DNA of 64,000 nt from Sympetrum striolatum (taxonomy: Eukaryota; Arthropoda; Insecta; Odonata; Libellulidae): NCBI GenBank assembly GCA_947579665.1, contig OX388350.1, positions 41,759,393-41,823,392 on the forward strand, written 5' to 3'. Both the position numbers and the translations under genes were made by a program. This document shows, in pieces, positions 34,993 through 46,430 of this stretch. Under the pieces are notes generated by a model. The model was not told the DNA's origin. It saw only the letters and a program-made list of their open reading frames with translations, and did no database searches. Position 1 is the first letter of the stretch, and every line of letters starts with the position of its first letter.

Positions 34993-37900
34993 TCCAGGCT
35001 GCACATTCTTAAATTTCACGAGTAGTAACCAGTTTAACAACATTTAACTTTTTTGCCAAGCCATGGTTAATATGAAATCAAGGTAAAAGTATTTTAAGCC
35101 AATTAGTAATTACGTAAATTTCTTCGACATTGAAAGTATATTCGGATGATAAAAGTTGTCCAGGTAACATGGCTGAGTTGAATATTGGACTATATTATTA
35201 TAGCCAACTGAAGGTGAAGTTATAAAATTGAAAGCAATCGTGTGCAGAGTCCTTTTTTAATTTGTATTCGTGGAACAAAGTTTAATTTATCTTGTGTTAA
35301 GATAAAATTCCATCAAGTGAAGGTCGAATTCATTGAATATGTTATTAGTAATTATTATTTGCAAAAATAAATAATTAATTGTATAATAACGTATATACTC
35401 CGCAGCAAAGGAGTTAAATGCTCAGCGAGAAAGGAGAAAATGGGAGTTAACGCGAAATCAGAATGCTGCACTTTCCACCATTTTCACCCGAGAAAAAGTT
35501 TTCTCCTCTCGAGTCACGACACAGCCCCAAGTCCATTTCGCGTGGAACCTCACTTCCGTAACACTATCCTGTGCGCAGTTGACCCTGAGGGGATGCACCC
35601 GGAGAATGAAAAGCATCCGATGGGAAAAAATCACGAGTGAAAGCTCTCGGAGAATTTTGCCGATTTCCCGGAAGCTATAGAGTGCATTTGAGCGCGGTTC
35701 AAAAATCGAGACGTTCAAGAGCGTAGGAAACGCAAGTCTTAAACTTTCGATTGCCTTCCGCTCGAGTAGTCGAAATGAAAGTACGATGTGTTTGTCAATG
35801 AATGTTGCGTCGAGCGAGTATCCGCCATGATTGAACCAATTTGCCAACCGACGACCGGAAAGAAAGCTGATCTGAGAAAATCGAATTGTGATGAGGATAT
35901 TACCTCGGAAAATAGCGATAACGAGGGAATAAACGTCAGGTGTCATGCCGAGATGATTTCCTTTTTACAATAAGAAGTGAGAGAGAGGTGAAAGGATTTG
36001 CATTAAGAGGAAATATAGAGATAGGTACGCCTGCAGTACTAATATAAAAACTATATGAACGTCTTCCTGTGGAGCAGCAACTACTGTTTCCGTTACTAAG
36101 ATAACGATCAAACATTATTTACTAATGAAGGTAATAATTATAAAAAATCTAGGGAAGGACACATCGATCACGTGGGCAGTTAAAATCGAATAAATAACGC
36201 AGCCGCAATCACTGGAAAATCTATAAGCATTTTTACATAAAAAATAATCAAAGGATAAAGAAAAATATAAAATGGTTAAAAAAATATTCCAATTTTGAAA
36301 TTGAACACTAAATTTTCCAGCTGGAGGAAAACTCTTCGAATCAATATTCTACTTATGAGTCTGCAAGTATTTCTTAATAAGAAATATTGAGTTTAAAGAT
36401 CTTAACTTCATCATCTTTTTCTACCAAACCATCTTCCTGCAAATTTCCATCTAATTTACTACTTGTTGCAAGCAGGAAAACTTTCGGTTGGTAATCCATG
36501 CAGTCATTGATCATTCAAAAAAAAATAAACTTTGAGGATAGTGCTTCATATAAGGATGTGAACGGAATCCCCGCCTTCGACACGAAGAATTTTCTTGCGA
36601 TCTTTTTAATTCTGAGACGAGACTATTTTTCATCAAAGCATGGGCGACGAACAAGGTACCGGTAACTGTAATCAAGCCATATAATACTCAAGCTGCTGAA
36701 GTAAACGGCCATATTTCATACCTCGTTATCTACCATCTTCTTTCTAGTTATTATTCCGATTCTATAATCCGAACCTAAAATTAACGCATCAACGAGAAGC
36801 AAAGAATTGCCAACTTTCTCTTTCCACAAAATAACGCACACCCAGCTTCTTTTGCATACGAAAGGTCTCTGATCCCAAGAGATAGAGTTCAAAAAGCAAC
36901 CTCCTTATGCATGTATTAAATCACGGCATTCCAGGTACGAACGTCTTCTTATTCATATACCCTAGGCTTAAAATTTTCGTTCTTAACTGGAAAGGTTATC
37001 AAAATCAAAGTAATGTCTGAGTTTAAGTCAATAAAGGTCGATGTCCTGCAGAAAATAATGATACCCCAGAACAAGAAAAAATTGCATGATTTAGAGGCGT
37101 GAATATATGACGCGATAAAACTTCGTAGCCAGAATGAATTATGACCCATACCAGTATCATTTCATTTAGCTATGCAATCTTATCGACTGAAAAGTGAATC
37201 TTTATATAGATATAATTCGTAAGAAAATGCGAGAAATTCGTCTCATTATACACAAAAAATATCAGCTCAGTAAGATAAAAACAATTTTCAATAATTAGAT
37301 GGGTAGTTTTTGTTTGACAGTCAATAAATCAGTCGGATGCTCATGTGAAATATTAACAACTTGAACACTGTACAGTGTTACAATATTTTTTGTAAGTCGA
37401 TATGAAATTTTTTAATGGTTCCTAAATATTACAATAAATATAATAAAAACACAACCTAGAGAGCGTAACAAGTAACCAAGAGTCGTGATGAGCATACTAT
37501 GTGTTTAGGTAATTTCAAATATCTTTTGGGCATAGTTACATGAGCCCATACAGCAAAACATTAATTAGCCAAATCCGTGTACGATATTAGAGTCCGAGAA
37601 ACAGCAAGAAAAACTTCTTTTGGAAAAATATCCTCATAAGGTTTATTCCTTGGACGAGGTATCATCATAATTTCATTCATCATCTAGATTCAAATACTGA
37701 AAAATATTCAAGAAACTAAGTTGCTGTAATAGATCACAAATAGACTATACTTCAACTTCGTATTAAAGCAGGACATTTTCCTACTATTCAGCACGAATAT
37801 TTTCTATATCTCGGGAATTCAATAGTAAATTTTGAATAGTACTGATAAAATATGCACTTGGGGTGGTATTAGTAGTTTATCCTTTGAGTAGTGAAGGAGT

Positions 37901-40367
37901 GCGGTTATAGGTTTGGAGCTGTCCTCTATTATCTTGTCTTTCCACGCGGTGCCGAACGAGGATGCAAGCGTCATCTGGGAAGTGAAAAGGGGAGGATATC
38001 CTGAAACCGCACTACAGCAGAGAGAGAACTATTCCAAAGGTTACACACAAACAGCTTTACAGAGACAACTGCATGAGAGATCAAGCCGACAAATAACGCA
38101 AGTGAGAGCATGTTCTCGGAAAAGGAACAAGGGGTTAGAAGCGTAAATCAATAGCATGCTTTTCCAAATATAATGAAAAATAGGAAGGATGCTAAATTTG
38201 AAATAAGATGAAGGAGGATTATTTTTGAGGAATAGAGATCGAAGAGGAATTTGTGTCTTAATAAGTATTATATTTAAAGGTTCGAAAAGTCACCTGAATG
38301 CAACCACCAACGATGGATTCTCAAGACAAGATAGATTCAACCGTTTAATGTTTTGCTTTATTAAGTATTGAATAACTATATCACTGAATTACTTACTGAT
38401 TTAATTTTTATCTCCATTTTTACGATTTAGGAATTTTAGCATTTGATTAATGGGCAACGCTTTCCATTTAATAATTGATTCTGCTTCCTGGGTATTTTGG
38501 CAATTAAATTCAACTTAGTTTAGATTTTAATACTTTTTTCATGTTTAAAGTGATTCAAATGTGCCAGAAAACTTAAAGCTATACACATTTTCAAAAATAT
38601 CGTATTATAAATCAAATATATTGTAATATAATAGTTATGATCATTAAGTTCTATATCAGACAGTCAAAATTATACAAAATTAATCAGAAATTCTTCACAA
38701 AATTATTTCTTAAGTTTAAATCACTTTCTAATAGCAGAGTCACAGATATCCAATAATAACGATATGAATTTTTACACGAATTTTAAATTTAATAGCCAAC
38801 CAATTATTCATCATTCATAACCCCATGTATCAGAACTATCGCAATTATAATTTTCTGAGCTGCGTTCAACTTTAGTAATATTTTAAGAAGACTGATCTGA
38901 AAAACAACATTCATAATTTAGATTTCCTTGCTCTAATAGCATTCACATTCGTTTGCTCAAATGGTCAGAAAATTTTCAGAGTTATTTCCATATTCTGAGA
39001 TTCGGGACTTATATCTAGAAGTCACCCGAATGGGCATGTGAGACTTAAAACATTTCAGAATCATTTCTGCGAAAATTACCCAAAAGCAAAATGATCGAAC
39101 CGACCACTTACAAGAATATTTTTACCCTAAGATACCCATTATGAGGAATTATGAGCGATTTCCCCATAAAGCTTAAGCACCATGAATAGGCTGAACATTA
39201 CTCATCGTTATTACCGGAGAATATATTCGAGAAATTTTAATGCGACCAATGAACAAAAATTCAGTCATTTCCGAGAGTAAGGAGAAAAGAGGATTTCTTG
39301 CGAAAGACCCTCTTTGGAAAGAGATCGTAATGAGGACTAGAAAAAATTCTTGAGCCACGAAAAGTCCTAAATTCTGAATAGTGCTGCGTGAGATTGGAAA
39401 ATAATTCCGGGAAAAGCATTCTTCGGCTTCCGGGAGCACAATGCATCAGCAATGCCGGCCATCGATTCAGACGAATGGCGATGCTTTTATTGCGAATTGC
39501 TCATAAATTTCGACCCGCTGCCACTCGCCGGGCCCATGTTACAGGGCCTTCCATTATTTCCACTCATCATGACGAATAATAACGCGTAATTTCTTCGAGA
39601 GTAATGCCGAAAAGGGCAATGCATCAAATCCGCCCACCCACGGACGAATAATTGCGTGGAAAGGACAAATTGAGTTAAGTTGCTATATGGAACGATCATG
39701 CTGAAAAGGAATAGGCTGGTGCGTATATTTTACAGACACTCGACATAGGTTTGTCTAACTTTTAATGGTCGTTGATAAAATGCTTTCAGTATTATAATTC
39801 TAACCAAAACAGCACCAAAATTTCACGAAGGCTACACGTTATTTACGTAATAGCGTAGGCTGATTCGAAAAATTAGAACAACACAATAAATTTTACTACG
39901 TTCGACAGTATTTTTTTTATATATATTGATTCTTTACAGAAAGTAATACGAACAAAATTAAATGTGATCATCAGGATTTATAATCCCACATCTATCTTCT
40001 CATACTAGTATTACTTCGTAACATGGTTTACTTCTAAAATGTATTTTACAATAGAAGCCCACTTCAATTCGGAATATTGCAGGCATGTAGCTCATTCAGC
40101 AAGATAGCATTTCAAACCTACGTTTTCTGTTTTGCAGTATTTGGAAGAAATTACTTTATTAATATATCTTGATGGTGGAATTCGTTATTCAAAATATTTT
40201 GTTCTCATTTATAGTTGGATCATTTATGGCATGCATATCTATTTATAAAATATATAATTATTCATAGTGAGAGCAGAGTAATCAAGAGTCTGTTAAGAGT
40301 GCAATTCCATCTTAGATACTTTCTAATATAGATTACCACAACACCTCGCCTGATTCTGTGAAGTTTA

Positions 40368-40545
40368 AGAATATTCATCAATATAATATTGCATGTTGCA
40401 GGACGATATACCACAAGAGTGTAGAAGACAAGCTGACCAATTTTTGCACTACTCTTGTGTAATCCTCTCAGGAAGAATCGCATTATCAAAACAACTTTTC
40501 CCATTATGGGGTTGAAATACATTTTATTCCAGAGAGAATAAGAGG
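40368..40545 (+). repeat. Dispersed repeat, copy 1 (partner at 43402-43575)
   Basis: This segment aligns along about 175 bp with 43402-43575 in the same orientation: tattgcatgttgcaggacga / tattgcatgatgcaggacga, then gtgtagaagacaagctgaccaat / gtgtagtgaagacaagcagatcaat, tttttgcactact/ctttgcaccact, and cattatggggttgaaata/cattatgggaatgaaata. The copies are about 3.03 kb apart. No terminal repeats, tRNA boxes or coding frame are apparent, so the class is unknown (non-autonomous element or segmental duplication). Confidence 0.65.
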
Positions 40546-42523
40546 CACTACTATAAAAATATTATTTGCTCCTATTTTAATAGAATTAAAATTTTAAAAT
40601 AGTAACAAATAAGCATAGCCATGAAGAATACATAGAAAAGTAAGACGAACACGTTTCGGATTTTAAATAACTATTGCTATTGATAGGAATAAGATAGAAA
40701 GGATCCATAACCTGACAACAACGTTTCCGCAGAAAATTCTGCATCAGCGACTACTTTCGACTACAAGTTAAGGCTAAAAGTTTCTTATGACCTTTCACCG
40801 GAAGATGACTACTTGTAGGCAAAACTAGTCACCAGCATAAAGATTTTCCCGGAGATATTACAACGGTCGTTTCTCTTGTCGGGTAATAATTATAGCATCA
40901 GCAGACAGAACCGCGAATGCTAAAACGTAAGCAAGAACAGAGAAGCTATAAAACACGTGAATCATTTCAGTCTCAGCATTCCCTTTCATCTCGTTTAATG
41001 TTAGAAAAAGAGAAAACTTCAACAATGGCACGTTTATCATTAGAACTTTCCGAATACGGGGACGACGTGGTATCAAAGCTGAATATTGGGAATTTCTTTG
41101 GTTAAGGAATGATGGAAAGTCAGAGAATGTCAAGGGGTCACAAACGAGGATGGGATTCGGGTCGGGGACGCGGACAATGGAAAAAAATGAATGCGACGGA
41201 TTCCATCCTTTAAAGAGGGATTGGTCCAATGTAGGAAGATATTGCATCGGCAAAGCGTGGATGCCATTGAGGCGGTATTAGTACGGGGGAAGATGAAAGA
41301 AATCTTTCAGCTTGCGATAAACGATAGATGTTATGGAAGTGAACGGGGACAATATTTGAAGACAAAGCTGGCATACATTCATGTACGTGTTAGGGGATTC
41401 ATATTTTTGATACTTCAGCAGTTTTTCTAGAACATACATATGTCTGACTGCCGCACAGTTAAGGTGACACAGAAAAAATAAATATGTAAATTTTACTAAT
41501 TATATTTACCAAGAACCAAAAATATTTAGAGGACAAATAGAACGTTTGCTTATCTTATATTTTATATATTTAATTTAATTGGTTATTGTTTCACAACCGA
41601 GGAGATATCCGAGATCTTATTCAATTACTATAATTAATGTTGGTATTATTTCAATATTATTACTGATTATTGATATTTCTATAATGAAATCTACATTATT
41701 AAAAATTTTGGAAAGGCTTTAATGTAAAATGAAAAAAACATCTGTGGCATGGGATCCATAAGAGATGTATAGAAACGTATTAATGCATCAATAACGAGGA
41801 AACTTCACTTATAGAAGCAACTTTTTGATTTGGCGAATTATGTCAGGAACGTTTAAGGAACTCTGTCGAATGTAAATGGGACCCCGTAGTATAACGATTA
41901 AAACCTAAAAATGTAACAAAAAGTAGCATCATGAAGATACTTGATCATAGCCAACTTTGTCCCAAATTTGAAAGCACAAAAATCCTTCTTCTTGATCTCA
42001 TTATCCACGTTGTCAGTCTGAAATCAACGACCTGTCCAAAGATCCCTGCATATTTCACTCCCACTTCCAACTGGAGGAAGATAACGAATTTGTCCACCCA
42101 CAGCCGGATGCTAACAAAAACATAGAGAAAAGCAATTCTCTCTTGAATACATTCCCGTCAACAAATGAAAAGGGAAATGTCTGCATGAGGCTTTCTACTC
42201 TACGTTCGAGTGATAAAGTGCGAGAGCATGCAATATTTTCCATCTTCTGCCCGTTCTTTGACCTAAGACGTATGAATGGAAAGGCCATGAAAAGGATTAA
42301 TGAGATACTAAGAAAGGAAAATGTAGAAAGCGAGTTTGGCCAAACTTCAGAGTGGAGGACATGAGATCACTAAAAATTTCGTTGTGGACGAAGTATCGTG
42401 AAAGTGGACTAATTTATTTGGAGTATATTGAATACGAACAACAAAATTTATCACCCGCTAAAGAATAAATTATATTTATATGTATTATTTATCTATTTAT
42501 AAAATATTCTTTCAGCACGAATT
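40546..42523. other. Non-coding stretch, nothing recognised
   Basis: GC-richer blocks near 40840-41450 and 41930-42370 contain overlapping frames on both strands (for example 40858-41253 minus, 131 codons) without known motifs. AT-rich DNA lies between and after them. Confidence 0.5.
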
Positions 42524-42651
42524 TAGGCTCCCGGATAGTCATGTGGACAGCGCGTTTGCCTTTGGTTAAAGCGATCCCGGGTTCGATTCCCGGTGGGAGC
42601 CAATGTGCGAAATGACCTAAGCTGTCGAAGCACTTTTAACAATACTACTAC
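42524..42651 (+). mobile_element. tRNA-derived SINE (family A, copy 2) with target-site duplication
   Basis: Nearly the same sequence as the SINE at 23.6 kb: ggctcccggatagtcatgtg head, cccgggttcgattcccgg T-arm, gggagcc closing the acceptor stem, aatgtgcgaaatgacc body and a short (TAC)n tail. It differs by a few substitutions in the head and by a shorter tail. The 13-bp repeat ttcagcacgaatt flanks it at 42511-42523 and 42652-42664, marking the insertion site precisely. It lies about 75 bp beyond the stop codon of the candidate exon on the opposite strand. The minus-strand frame through it (42523-42723) is a SINE artefact, not a gene. Confidence 0.9.
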
Positions 42652-42724
42652 TTCAGCACGAATTCTATAGCATTTGTTGCTGTGAATCAAGAAATTCTTG
42701 CCCCTCCAAAACAAGATAATCATT

Positions 42725-42996
42725 TTACTCGACTCGAAGAAATTTCGGTGAAAACCTTAATAATTCAAAGTTAATAACGCTTTTGTTTTCAAAACTATGT
42801 TTACCAACGTAGAATGCTTTATCGTAATGTTCTTCTGGTAGTCTCAAATACCGCAGTCCAGAGTTTTGTTCCAGAAGTCGATAAATATTTTCTTTATGCA
42901 TATCCAGTTTAGCAATAAAAGATGAGTTTCCTAGCCTAAAACTTACGGTTACGAAAAGGAGAGTTTCTCTGAATGGCTTGGAAATTTGGTCCTTAC
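42725..42996 (-). CDS. Candidate terminal coding exon of an unrecognised gene (89 residues visible)
   Basis: I do not recognise the protein, so no function is given. On the minus strand a textbook insect 3' splice site (branch-like CTAAT at 43017-43021, then TTTTCTTATTTCAG) ends at 42997, and the frame then stays open for 89 codons to a TAA at 42725. The phase requires one base from the preceding exon. Composition is protein-like, with balanced acidic and basic residues (DMHKENIYRLLEQNSG, LPEEHYDKAFYVGKHSFENK), unlike the AT-biased strings of chance frames nearby. There is no hydrophobic segment in the C-terminal half and there are no cysteines. No exact AATAAA was found just downstream; a SINE has inserted about 75 bp past the stop. 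It could still be a chance frame; upstream exons are not identified. Confidence 0.35.
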
Positions 42997-43025
42997 CTGA
43001 AATAAGAAAACAACAAATTAGCAAT
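42997..43025 (-). promoter_or_regulatory. Strong 3' splice site, resembling a recursive-splicing site
   Basis: The minus strand reads TTGCTAATTTG, then TTTTCTTATTTCAG, and immediately continues GTAAGG. The branch-like A (43018) is about 21 nt before the final G of the acceptor. A juxtaposed CAG|GTAAG is the layout described for zero-length recursive splice sites in long fly introns. It serves either the exon listed at 42725-42996 or a recursive splicing step. Confidence 0.4.
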
Positions 43026-43401
43026 CATAGATTTATAATATCAACATGTAACTTATATTAATAACAAAAGAACTTAGTATTTTATAAATGAATTTATTGA
43101 AACGACCATGATGGTAAACTACATAATTATGTACAAGGATTTAGCAATCATTCAACAAGTTTCAGCAAATAATACCCTTTTTCTCGTATCACAATATAAA
43201 GAGAAAGGCAGCTAATAAAGAGAGATAAATGAAAAACGAGAAATCAAAACCGTAGAAGGGTTACCTCACAATGTTTGAAAGGAATAGAATAAACTGAATA
43301 TATAAAATGAATATAGTTCCTTTGAAAAAAACGCTTATTTTAAAATGCTATGTTTGAAATTATTATTCATTTAAAAGACAATTAAAACTTCATATAAGAA
43401 T

Positions 43402-43575
43402 ATAAGGATTCATCAACACTGAATATTGCATGATGCAGGACGAGATGCTAACATAGTGTAGTGAAGACAAGCAGATCAATCTTTGCACCACTCATGCAGA
43501 GCCCCTGAAAACTAAATATTCAAACGAATTTCATTATGGGAATGAAATAGATTTAATTTTATGCAGAATAATATA
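43402..43575 (+). repeat. Dispersed repeat, copy 2 (partner at 40368-40545)
   Basis: Same orientation as copy 1, with matches spread across the whole length at perhaps three-quarters identity by eye. It lies about 400 bp upstream, in the gene's orientation, of the candidate terminal exon and so would be inside its last intron if that exon is real. Confidence 0.65.
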
Positions 43576-46130
43576 AAAGTTGAATATAACAGAAAAATGT
43601 AGGCTCTTACAATCACCGGACCTAAATTAGCACCTTGGGTACTCCTTCCTTCTAATTAGACAAAGTGGCCGATAGAGAAGCCAACGATATTGGATCGGAT
43701 AGCTCTCAAACTTCCGCACGAACTGACTCGTATGCGGACGGAATACATCCTTTTGATAGAGCAAGAAAAGGCTAGAGCTGGAAAGCATTAGAAAGGGACC
43801 GATATAGTACGAGGTGGCCGCAGTTGGGGATACGTACACGAGGAACCTAAATAGATGCGCATACTTGGCGAGTTGGGGAAGCGGAAACCCCTAAACCAAC
43901 CCCTTATCAAAAGCCTGCCTCCGGACGTTTTCAAAGTGTGACTCCGCAATTTGTCCGAGTCAGAAGTTCCTTCTCCTTCGCAACATGGCTCCCTAACCGC
44001 GCCACCCGAGTTTCCACTCCATCTCGACTCGCTCAACATCGTCAAACAAAATCCACGCCGTGTGTGAGTTCCCCGTTAGCAATCGCTCTCCCGAGTGTTT
44101 TGAAATAACATGCGACCGAAGAGGAACGCAAGTGGAGTCCTTTCCTTCCCTTTTGTGCTCTCGAGATAAAAGTGTTCCAGCCACTACAATGGCTTCGAAC
44201 GCTGAGAGAAATTTTTCCGACCTATTCATCTTGCCTCTACCACCCGGGACTGTAAACAACGTGTGATTGCCGAGCGCCGCATTTGACTGGCCAGTTCATC
44301 AATTTTGCCCTGTGTAAAAGGGGTAGTGTGAACGAAGAGGTCCAATACGTCGTGGATATAGGATGATTATTGTCCATCGCAAACGAGAAGTTAAAACATC
44401 GATTTTCAACGGCGTTACATTCTGGAGGGACACAACAATGAACAAAGACCCCGCAAAATATCTCAATATTCGATCGGTTTCAAAGAAAATGTGAGAAAGC
44501 ATGAGAAACCTATCGTAACATATTAATAATGCTTTTCAAAATTTATATTACTATTCATTTTTATCACTATGCGAAAAAAATAGTTCTTAGCAATTTATTT
44601 CACCAATGCCATCGTCTCCATTGTTTTTATAATGGAATGGTATGTGGGTTTAACGAAACCTATAAAAAACTTACAACTTCCGATTTGCATCGGATTAAAA
44701 AAATTGCAAGAGTGAAAGAAAATATGGTAAGTGATGCGCTTCATTAGATAGTGCGATGCTATTACCAAGTTATAATTTATTCTTATTCTACTTTCCGAGA
44801 GACTATACCTAAAATTGACTATGGCCAACAAATATTCATAAAATTGATAAGTAACTTAAGTTATTGGTAGTGAATAGTTTACTCAGCTGCTGGATAATGC
44901 TATAGAATGCAGGTGCATTCTTCTTCCATTCGCATCAATATTAAATCCTTAAGCCTCAATTTACTGGTTTTATACCGCTTTTCAAATGTCTTCTCTAGAA
45001 AGACTTCTTTTATCTCAGCAATGTTTACAGTTCCACAAACCTGATCCTACCAAAGCGATGTTATCATCTCGCGATTCTACGTATTAATATTATAACTACC
45101 ACTAAATGATTAAGAAAAACTGATGCATTCCCATTAAGGTTGCAGAAGCTTATGACGTTCCAGTAACGAAAAAATAAATAATAGCAATAATAACATGCAG
45201 TGATAAACTTTGAAAGGCCACATTAAAGATTGCCAAAAACACCTCAGCAATAGCAATATTCTTGACTAAACAAAACTGATTTAGAGTCCGTAAATAAAAA
45301 CATGAAATCTGTCACCCATTTAATAAGAATTTGATAACTAATTCAAAAAATAGGTAATGCAAAAACCTAAAATAAAAATGACCTGAAAATTCAAATAAGG
45401 GAAATGAATATTCAAAACAGCATCCAGAGAGATTTCCAAACCGCAAATTACAAAACGGCAATTAAGAATATTCTTTCAATAGCGTTCGATAGGTATCGCG
45501 GACGAGCATTCTGCGGCATTTTGATGAGATAGTTCGATCACCGCAATCCCAAGTGGCATTTGTAATCATGAGGGATATGTGCTGATTAAAGAACAGCGCA
45601 CAGATGCTTTCGAAATAACCACAGCATTTTTAGAGCGTTGAATTCCCATTAAATACAAACATTACGGTCATATTATTAGCAATATAAATGAGCTATTTAG
45701 AAAAAACTTACTTTGTATATAAATCTGATTATTTGAACATTAATTTGTTTGAATTAGGACTGTAAACCGAATTGCATGAAACAAGTTAATCTTATTCCGA
45801 ATAAGATACACGAGATAAATCGATTTAATACATGCAACATATTTTTATACATGCCAATCTATTTAATACACTATTTGGCATTATTGAGTAAGGGAATGTA
45901 ACGTTAAGAGTAGAATTCATATTGAAAGATTAAATGCTGAAGATCTTCAGTGTCATAAAAATAGATGATTAAATATGCACTGATGGATTACATTTTTTAG
46001 TGAGGATCATAGTCGTAGTTTATGCAATAAACAGTTTATGAAATACTCTTCGCTAAATAAATAGTAATGCCAAGTTTACGAAATATATAAAAATACGCAA
46101 AGATACGGTTAATTTTATATATTAAAAATA
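43576..46130. other. Non-coding stretch with one large GC-richer block
   Basis: The block at about 43630-44330 is GC-richer and CpG-containing, with overlapping frames on both strands (43788-44045 minus, 43993-44259 minus and 44060-44266 plus) judged compositional. A plus-strand frame at 44529-44747 runs through a consensus donor-like atg|gtaagt near 44724 but has no recognised family. The rest is AT-rich with no recognised feature. Confidence 0.5.
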
Positions 46131-46430
46131 AATTCACCTATATTCCTAAAAACACACAGTAAGTGGAAAAAAAAGATTATCCTAACGATTCGCAAGGATA
46201 AAGATTTGATAACGCGCAAAGTAGAGGTTACATAAATACGTCATTAAAAACGTAAAAAATCCGTAGAAAAGATAAATATTAACTATGAATTTCCACTACA
46301 TTCCTAAAGAAACAGAGTAAATAGAATAAAAAAACGTAGCACATAGTAGTAGTAGCAACGTAGTATTAAACATTATACTAAAAACATCGGTTACATAACT
46401 ATCCAATCATAAACATAAAAAATCGCTCCG
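46131..46430. repeat. Diverged tandem duplication, unit about 160 bp, two copies
   Basis: Copy 1 (about 46131-46266) and copy 2 (about 46289-46430) share, in order: cctatattcctaaaaacacacagtaa / ctacattcctaaagaaacagagtaa, then gaggttacataaatac/tcggttacataactat, and cgtaaaaaatccg/cataaaaaatcgc. Offsets are 158-163 bp. A short GTA-rich run (agtagtagtagc, near 46345) interrupts copy 2. Confidence 0.6.

Larger units (their letters stand above)
30498..40367. other. Non-coding stretch, GC-richer blocks and small repeats
   Basis: No gene is recognised. GC-richer blocks lie near 30500-31080, 32340-32720, 34260-34680, 35400-35970, 36540-36900, 37880-38160 and 39010-39720. The longest frame (35458-35946 minus, 162 codons) lies in one of these blocks, competes with a plus-strand frame over part of the region, has no known motif, and is not accepted as a gene. 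The unique segment 33290-33560 contains TGACGTCA at 33404. Confidence 0.5.

Noticed and set aside
35458..35946. 162-codon minus-strand frame
   Set aside because: Same compositional situation, with a competing plus-strand frame and no family resemblance.
42523..42723. 66-codon minus-strand frame containing LAPTGNRTRD
   Set aside because: It is the antisense translation of the SINE; such strings recur in insect annotations as repeat artefacts.
44305..44420. Possible CRISPR-like or bacterial segment
   Set aside because: No regularly spaced repeats or bacterial-type genes occur anywhere in the window; the locally higher GC is part of the block pattern.
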